The translations under genes and the position numbers were made by a program. Shown here one piece after another: positions 42,763 through 47,556 of a DNA stretch of 47,556 nt (position 1 is its first letter; every line of letters begins with the position of its first letter). The stretch covers positions 1 to 47,556 of the forward strand of contig PDTB01000030.1 of assembly GCA_002748665.1 (NCBI GenBank). The letters run 5' to 3'. Source of the stretch: Dethiosulfovibrio peptidovorans (GTDB lineage Bacteria > Synergistota > Synergistia > Synergistales > Dethiosulfovibrionaceae). The notes under the pieces are model-generated. The model did no database searches. It had not been told where the DNA came from and worked only from the letters and a program-made list of their open reading frames with translations.

Positions 42763-43961
42763 GACGGGGCGGCTCCTTTCATAAACTCCAGAGCTCCAGC
42801 AGACAGGTACGCGACACCCAGGGGGAGGGCCTCGGGATCCGGCAGGAAGCGGTCGTTGTGGATGGGGGGCATGTCACTCAAAGGGACATCCCGAGGGCAA
42901 CACCCCAGCCAGGCAAAAGCCGATGGGACCTTCTCGGCAAAGAAGGCAAAATCCTCACCGCCAGGATGGACCGGCAAACCACTCAGGAGATTCTCTTCTC
43001 CCAAAAGGACAGAGACAACTTCCTGTGCGCGGGCAGTCACCTGAGGATCGTTCATAGTCGAGGGATAGCCGTACTGATAGTCAACCTCACATCGGGCACC
43101 CAGGCTCAGACACGTTCCCTCAGCGACCCGATGGATCAGCCGGTCCATATCGGCTCGAACGGCGGGGTCGAAGGTCCTGACGGTTCCGTCGTAGGTCACC
43201 TTATCGGCCACGATATTATATCGATCACCGCCGGAGACCGTCCCCAGGGTGAGCACGGCCGCCTGGGTCCCACTGATGTTTCGTGAAACGATGGTCTGCA
43301 GGGCCATCACCATAGCCGAGCCCGCCACCACGGCATCCGTACCCAGGTTGGGCATGGAGGCGTGAGAGGCCTTACCGTGGACCGTTATCCTGAGACGATC
43401 AGATGCGGCGGAGACAGCCCCGGGCTGAAGGCCGATGGTCCCGGTTTTCAGGGTAGGCCAGACGTGGAGCCCCAGTACCACGTCCACCTTAGGATCATTC
43501 AGAGCCCCATCGGCGATCATGTAGGGAGCTCCACCGGTGGGAGCCGACTCCTCCGCAGGCTGAAAAAGGAACACCACTGTTCCGTCGAACTGTTCGGCCA
43601 AGTCTGCCAGAACATGAGCTACTCCCAGGAGCATTGCCGTATGGGTATCGTGACCACAGGCGTGCATGACACCGTCGACCTCGGATCGCCAGGGAACATC
43701 GGTTTTCTCCTGAATGGACAGGGCGTCCATGTCGGCTCGAAGACCGACCACAGGTCCATCCCCCCGTCCCCGGAGAACCCCGACAACTCCGTGTCCTCCA
43801 ACTCCGGTACGGACTTCTATGGGGATATCTTTCAAGACATTGGCCACCAAAGCCGCCGTTCGCTCCTCATGATAGCTCAACTCGGGATGGCGATGGATAG
43901 TTTCCCGATAGCTCATATACAGTTTCCTGTATTTTTTTTCCAACTGCCGCACTCTTTCCAT
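42759..43961 (-). CDS. M20D amidohydrolase (N-acyl-amino-acid/aminoacylase type)
   Basis: 400 residues from ATG 43961, eight bases after AGGAGAGG (the adjacent GTG 43964 is in frame). IHRHPELSYHEERTAA, VMHACGHDTHTAMLLG, FQPAEESAPTGGAP and the C-terminal HPGGEDFAFFAEKVP are the standard M20D blocks, with both zinc sites intact. This subfamily hydrolyses N-acyl or N-aryl amino acids and some dipeptides. It is the first gene of the operon with the AbgA-like enzyme and AbgT. It is not obviously the AbgB partner of AbgA, so the two may act on different conjugates. Confidence 0.88.
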   Translation of the reverse strand: MERVRQLEKKYRKLYMSYRETIHRHPELSYHEERTAALVANVLKDIPIEVRTGVGGHGVVGVLRGRGDGPVVGLRADMDALSIQEKTDVPWRSEVDGVMHACGHDTHTAMLLGVAHVLADLAEQFDGTVVFLFQPAEESAPTGGAPYMIADGALNDPKVDVVLGLHVWPTLKTGTIGLQPGAVSAASDRLRITVHGKASHASMPNLGTDAVVAGSAMVMALQTIVSRNISGTQAAVLTLGTVSGGDRYNIVADKVTYDGTVRTFDPAVRADMDRLIHRVAEGTCLSLGARCEVDYQYGYPSTMNDPQVTARAQEVVSVLLGEENLLSGLPVHPGGEDFAFFAEKVPSAFAWLGCCPRDVPLSDMPPIHNDRFLPDPEALPLGVAYLSAGALEFMKGAAPS

Positions 43962-44107
43962 CACCGCTGCCTCTCCTCTCTCGTTCGACGATCGTCAGCA
44001 AAGATCCAACTCTCATCTGACCACTTTTAAACTATATCACAGCACTCCACAGGATAGAAGTAAGACTATTTTTACACAAGCACGAAGAAATACAGGCTCT
44101 CGCTATT

Positions 44108-44137
44108 TTTACCTTTTTACAGGATGGATGCTATACT
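44108..44137 (+). promoter_or_regulatory. Promoter of the Fur/MocA/XdhC operon
   Basis: TTTACC (44108-44113), 18 bp, TATACT (44132-44137), about 75 bp before the first small ORF. It sits in the divergent gap 43962-44209, which otherwise shows no gene. Confidence 0.5.
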
Positions 44138-44209
44138 CACAAAGAATATAATTAAGTTGTACAATATGAATCAATACCAAAGTGTCGTTTCAAGACAGGG
44201 GGCTTTGAC

Positions 44210-44341
44210 ATGAAGGTCATTTCTGTATCCATTGATGAAGCTGCGAGACACCTTCTCTCCTCAAAGATAACGCCGTCCTTCGGCGATACCCGGTGTTGGG
44301 GCATCATCAAAGTTATGAAAAGAGATCGTTATGGCCTCTGA
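44210..44341 (+). CDS. 43-residue ORF, possible remnant of a molybdopterin-binding protein
   Basis: ATG 44210 follows AGGGGG with seven-base spacing, a very good start. The peptide begins MKVISVSIDEAARHLLSSKI and ends overlapping the next ATG by 11 bp, suggesting translational coupling. Its first 25 residues faintly recall the N-terminus of MoeA/MogA-type molybdopterin-binding proteins found beside mocA/xdhC genes ('..V.EAVGH.LAHDIT..'). It may be a decayed fragment of such a gene, a small functional protein or a leader peptide. Confidence in expression is moderate; in function, low. Confidence 0.45.
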   Translation: MKVISVSIDEAARHLLSSKITPSFGDTRCWGIIKVMKRDRYGL

Positions 44342-44801
44342 CGAAAATCGAGCGCTCAAAAAGGCCGGCCTTCGAGCCACATCTTGCCGAATCGCCTTGC
44401 TTCGGGAGCTGAAACGTCGGAAGACCCCTGTGACCCATGGAGACCTGGAGAGAGCCGAGAGTCTGAAGGATTTTGATCGGGTGACCCTGTACAGGACCCT
44501 GAACGTGCTTGAAGAACGGGGACTACTACACCGGGTTCTTGGGTTGGATGGAGTTTGGCGTCATTGTCGGCACGATTCTCACCCCAAAGGCTGCCCCGGT
44601 GATCACATACATCTCGTCTGCACGAACTGCGGCAAGATGATTTGCCTTGATGACCAGCCTTTGCCAATAATCAAAGCTCCCGATGGATGGACCGTCACGG
44701 GGAAACAGTGTGTGGGATACGGCCTCTGCGGCGAGTGTATCAAAGAAGATGAGGAAAACGTGAATGCCCTTCACATCACCTCATACCAGGGAGCACGCTG
44801 A
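44331..44801 (+). CDS. Fur-family metal-responsive regulator
   Basis: 156 residues. The winged helix reads TSCRIALLRELKRRKTPVTHGDLER and DFDRVTLYRTLNVLEERGLLHRV, the Fur-family DNA-recognition core. The C-terminal part has the structural zinc cysteines in CTNCGKM and CGEC, plus histidines in HDSHPKGCPGDHIHLVC. Residues deciding iron, zinc, manganese or peroxide sensing cannot be resolved by eye. Located at the head of a molybdenum-hydroxylase maturation operon, it may tie that operon to metal supply or oxidative state. Its own ribosome site is weak, consistent with coupling to the preceding small ORF. Confidence 0.88.
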   Translation: MASDENRALKKAGLRATSCRIALLRELKRRKTPVTHGDLERAESLKDFDRVTLYRTLNVLEERGLLHRVLGLDGVWRHCRHDSHPKGCPGDHIHLVCTNCGKMICLDDQPLPIIKAPDGWTVTGKQCVGYGLCGECIKEDEENVNALHITSYQGAR

Positions 44802-44803
44802 CA

Positions 44804-45889
44804 GTGACAATCGGCGCCCTGATCCCAGCAGCCGGCCTCTCTTCCCGGATGGGCCTGTGTAAAACCTCAATGGACCTCCTGGGACGACCGACTCTGACCT
44901 GGGTCGTGGGATCCCTCCATACGGCAGGAATCCAGTGCCTGGTCGTCACCGGTCACTGGCGGGACGAGGTGGCCCCCCTGGCTCGTTCTATGGGATGCCA
45001 GATGGTCCACAATCCCAACTACCGTCAGGGGATGTTCTCGTCGGTGGTGACCGGCTTCAAAGCCATGCCGCTCCACTGGGATCGCATCTTTCTCCTCCCA
45101 GCTGACATTCCTCTCGTCCGTCCTGCGACCTTGCGACGATTGACCAGACAGGAGGGCTCCGTGATCTACCCCACCTTTAACGGACAGAGGGGACACCCTC
45201 CCCTGCTCCATCGGGACATTACCTCCGTCGTCCTGGACTGGTACGGAGAGGACGGGCTTCGGGGTGCTCTGAGAAGCTTCGAAAGCCGAGCGATCCAGGT
45301 TCCCGTGTCCGACCAGGGGACGATCCTTGACATGGACGACCAGGACGACCTGAAGAAGATTCGAGAGATGGCCAGACGGAGGGATATCCCCACCTCAGAC
45401 GAGCGTTGGGCGCTGGAGTCACTGGCGGGTACCCCCGAACGGGTGAGGCGCCACGAGGCGAAAGTGGCCGAAACAGCCGCTATCCTGGGGAATGCCGCAA
45501 AACGGGCGGGACTCCCCATAGACCAGGAGGCTCTCATCGCAGCGGGGCTCCTCCACGATCTGTGTCGTATCGAGAAAGACCACGGCGCTGCCGGGGCCTC
45601 CATGCTCCGTGAACACGGTTTCGAGCTTCTGGCAAACATCGTGGCCCACCACATGGACTACCCCTACCGAGGAGTACTGGACGAAGGGGCCATCCTCTAC
45701 CTGGCCGACAAGCTCACCTGCGACGACAGGCTTTGCTCGTTGGACGAACGCCTTCAGAGGATGCTGTCCAAGTTTCAAGACCGTCCAACGGCTCGGGAAA
45801 GCGCCAAAAGACGACTGGCAAAGGCCCGGAGCATACTGAACGACATGGCCGACCTGATTGGGAACGATCCAATGAAATTCCTTCGATGA
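44804..45889 (+). CDS. MocA-like nucleotidyltransferase fused to an HD phosphohydrolase domain
   Basis: 361 residues from GTG 44804, after AGGGAG. Residues 1-195 are a MobA/MocA-like NTP transferase: GALIPAAGLSSRMGLCKTSM, NPNYRQGMFSSVVTG and LLPADIPLVRP. MocA makes molybdopterin cytosine dinucleotide, the cofactor of xanthine-dehydrogenase-family enzymes. Residues about 210-340 are an HD domain: HEAKVAETA, AAGLLHDLCR, AHHMDYPYRG and YLADKLT supply the metal histidines and aspartates. The role of the HD half is not known; it may hydrolyse a nucleotide or pyrophosphate in cofactor handling. The gene overlaps the next by 4 bp. Confidence 0.85.
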   Translation: MTIGALIPAAGLSSRMGLCKTSMDLLGRPTLTWVVGSLHTAGIQCLVVTGHWRDEVAPLARSMGCQMVHNPNYRQGMFSSVVTGFKAMPLHWDRIFLLPADIPLVRPATLRRLTRQEGSVIYPTFNGQRGHPPLLHRDITSVVLDWYGEDGLRGALRSFESRAIQVPVSDQGTILDMDDQDDLKKIREMARRRDIPTSDERWALESLAGTPERVRRHEAKVAETAAILGNAAKRAGLPIDQEALIAAGLLHDLCRIEKDHGAAGASMLREHGFELLANIVAHHMDYPYRGVLDEGAILYLADKLTCDDRLCSLDERLQRMLSKFQDRPTARESAKRRLAKARSILNDMADLIGNDPMKFLR

Positions 45890-46476
45890 ATACCTTCGTC
45901 CTGCTCATCCGCCATGCTAAGCCCGCAGTCGCCTCCGGGATCCTCTATGGGAGCACCGACATTCCCCTGAGCCCCGAGGGCGTTCAGGAGGCCAAAAATC
46001 TGGCACCAATCCTGGGGAACCTCGACGTACATCAGGTTTTATCAAGCCCTCTACGTCGTGCCAGAAGTACCGCCGAGGCCACAGGACTGCCTCCCGAGAC
46101 GATCCCCGGTTTTCGGGAGATTCATCTGGGAACGTGGGAGATGATATCGTCTCAGGACCTGAAGCAACACGATCCCCAGGCTTTCCAGGATCGATGGAAG
46201 CATCTGGAGACCTTCCGCCCCCCCGGTGGCGAGAGTTTTCAGGACCTGGCCGATAGAACCATCCCAGCCCTGAGGCAATTGGTGAGTTCTTCGGATGGAG
46301 TTCTGGTCGTCTTCGGTCACCTGGGAGTCTTTCGAGCCGTCCTCTGGAGAGAACTGAACATTCCTCTGAAGACCACGTTCTCCATAGCACAGGACCACTG
46401 CGGTATCCACGTCCTAGAATACGGGAAGGCGGGAGTACACCTCATCCGGGTCAACTGGCGTCCCTCGGTCATCTAA
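45886..46476 (+). CDS. Histidine phosphatase superfamily protein
   Basis: 196 residues from ATG 45886, overlapping the MocA-HD gene by 4 bp; the frame runs further upstream inside that gene. LLIRHAKP holds the catalytic histidine, LSSPLRRARSTAEAT the arginine pair, FREIHLGTWE the acid and VVFGHLGVFRA the second histidine. This superfamily includes phosphoglycerate mutase-like and alpha-ribazole phosphatases (CobC). Within a molybdenum-cofactor operon it may dephosphorylate a nucleotide or pterin intermediate, but no specific reaction is supported. Confidence 0.82.
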   Translation: MNTFVLLIRHAKPAVASGILYGSTDIPLSPEGVQEAKNLAPILGNLDVHQVLSSPLRRARSTAEATGLPPETIPGFREIHLGTWEMISSQDLKQHDPQAFQDRWKHLETFRPPGGESFQDLADRTIPALRQLVSSSDGVLVVFGHLGVFRAVLWRELNIPLKTTFSIAQDHCGIHVLEYGKAGVHLIRVNWRPSVI

Positions 46477-46522
46477 CGACCCAGCCATACGCTGCAACGA
46501 AAAAGAAACGGAGGCATAGTTC

Positions 46523-47323
46523 ATGGACAAAAACATCCTTCACAATATGCGCCTCGCTCTGAACGGCGAAAATACCGGGGTCCTGTGTACCGTCGTCGGG
46601 AAAAACGGCTCAACCCCGTGCCGGGTGGGTTCAAAAATGTGGGTGGCTCCCGACGGTTCCATCACCGGCACGGTAGGAGGCGGCGACCTAGAACGCCAGA
46701 CCATCGCCCGGGCTCTGGAGCTTCTCAGAAAAGGAATCCCTCATGACCTTTTGTCATACCATATGGAGCCCGATACAGAACACCCGGAGGGCCTGATCTG
46801 CGGCGGAGCAACGTCCCTGTTTCTGGAGGTCATGGGACGTCGGCGGGAGGTGGTGATCTTTGGGGCTGGGCACGTGGGGCACTCCGTAGGGACCCTGGCG
46901 TCTTTCTGCGGATATGGGGTGACCTTCTGGGATGATCGAGAAGACATCACATCACCACCTCTGGAAGGGGCCAAATTCATCTCCATACCCCTTCCCCAGG
47001 CGATACAGGAGCTCCGTCTGGAACAGGGCGTGTCTGTTGTGATCTGCACATGGGCCCACGGTAAAGACGGCGACGTTGTCCGGCTTCTGGAGGGGACGAA
47101 CCCATCATACATCGGCATGCTCTCCTCAAAAACCAAGGGCGCCACCTTGTGGGGACGGCTTCGGCGGGAAGGGGTCTCGGAAACCCATCTGAAGAGGATC
47201 CATACCCCCATCGGTCTCAGCATCGGGGCCGGCTCACCCCAGGAAATCGCGGTATCCATCATGGCTGAGATAATATCTGTGGACTCAGGGAGAACCCCAG
47301 AGAGCTGTTGTCCATCGACCTAA
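46523..47323 (+). CDS. XdhC/CoxF-family molybdenum hydroxylase maturation factor
   Basis: 266 residues, ACGGAGG ribosome site. The N-terminal XdhC domain reads GENTGVLCTVVGKNGSTPC and GSITGTVGGGDLE; the C-terminal Rossmann domain has VIFGAGHVGHSVGTLASFCG and IGMLSSKTKG, ending in GLSIGAGSPQEIAVSIMAEI. XdhC proteins bind the molybdenum cofactor, help sulfurate it and insert it into xanthine-dehydrogenase-family enzymes. The only such enzyme in the window is the 11645-15262 set, the presumed client. It is the last gene of this operon. Confidence 0.93.
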   Translation: MDKNILHNMRLALNGENTGVLCTVVGKNGSTPCRVGSKMWVAPDGSITGTVGGGDLERQTIARALELLRKGIPHDLLSYHMEPDTEHPEGLICGGATSLFLEVMGRRREVVIFGAGHVGHSVGTLASFCGYGVTFWDDREDITSPPLEGAKFISIPLPQAIQELRLEQGVSVVICTWAHGKDGDVVRLLEGTNPSYIGMLSSKTKGATLWGRLRREGVSETHLKRIHTPIGLSIGAGSPQEIAVSIMAEIISVDSGRTPESCCPST

Positions 47324-47452
47324 TGAAAAAACCAGAAGGAGACGGCGGCCTTGCCATTTCTTAAATTTTAATGAGATCCGTTTGACTCTTCATCGGACGA
47401 GGAGAACGGTATTGATGCACACACGGAAACCCAGAACAACATGATAAAAATG

Positions 47453-47496
47453 AGGAAGAGCCGCCCCGATTGGGAGCGGCTCCTCCTTTCGTTATG
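47453..47496 (+). terminator. Terminator of the MocA/XdhC operon
   Basis: AGGA-A-GAGCCGC (47453-47464) pairs with GCGGCTC-C-TCCT (47476-47487), extended by an inner CCC/GGG, and is followed by TTCGTT. The tail repeats the 15 bases seen at 39514-39528. The remaining bases 47324-47452 and 47497-47556 show no supportable gene. Confidence 0.75.
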
Positions 47497-47556
47497 CTGT
47501 TTACCTCTATACCCTCGGCCCATACACCCTTCAGCGCCTCAGGAAAACAAGTGGCA

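Noticed and set aside
47324-47556. Partial minus-strand coding region at the window end
   Set aside because: An open frame exists on the minus strand but it runs through the terminator hairpin and has no recognisable protein features.

Overview
The window looks like about 47.5 kb of chromosome from an anaerobic, amino-acid- and peptide-fermenting bacterium. It carries a complete histidine-to-glutamate pathway ending in the two-protein folate branch (separate FtcD and FchA), a long-form urocanase, a dipeptide/oligopeptide ABC transporter, two M20 amidohydrolases with an AbgT transporter, and a molybdenum hydroxylase with its maturation genes. A member of the Synergistota would fit, but that is inference only; no rRNA or other phylogenetic marker is present. 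No phage genes, intact insertion sequence or CRISPR array was seen.

Layout. 1-2.3 kb: tRNA-Thr, a hairpin repeat and a DEAD-box helicase. 2.4-11.3 kb: an Opp/Dpp-type ABC transporter (two permeases, two ATPases, a lipoprotein binding protein), then a creatininase-family hydrolase, a DegT-like PLP protein and a convergent GntR/FadR-type regulator. This looks like an uptake-and-processing island for an unknown peptide-like compound. 11.6-18.5 kb: one tight operon of three xanthine-dehydrogenase-family subunits, a histidine-ammonia-lyase homologue that has lost the MIO-forming Ala-Ser-Gly triad, and a BCCT (betaine-type) transporter. 18.7-22.8 kb: an exported MsrAB and a convergent BTAD/AAA regulator. 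23.0-26.0 kb: canonical hutH and a histidine-permease-type transporter. 26.1-30.5 kb: DUF3999 and a DUF2339 gene broken by one in-frame TAG. 30.9-36.6 kb: iclR-ftcD-hutI-fchA-hutU. 36.8-39.4 kb: an exported protein with a sulfite-oxidase-like segment and an FMN-binding/MsrQ-like membrane fusion. 39.9-44.0 kb: AbgT and two M20 peptidases. 44.2-47.3 kb: a tiny ORF, a Fur-family regulator, a MocA-HD fusion, a histidine phosphatase and XdhC.

How they work together. HutH, HutU, HutI, FtcD and FchA take histidine to glutamate, ammonia and methenyl-THF. The MIO-less lyase next to a betaine transporter is best explained as an ergothionase-type enzyme that removes trimethylamine from ergothioneine (or hercynine). 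The adjoining molybdenum hydroxylase would then act on the resulting (thio)urocanate or a derivative. The MocA/XdhC genes about 28 kb away would mature that enzyme. This operon is the best candidate in the window for an undescribed system. The second candidate is the FMN/heme membrane fusion with its exported partner, which resembles a re-wired MsrPQ system.
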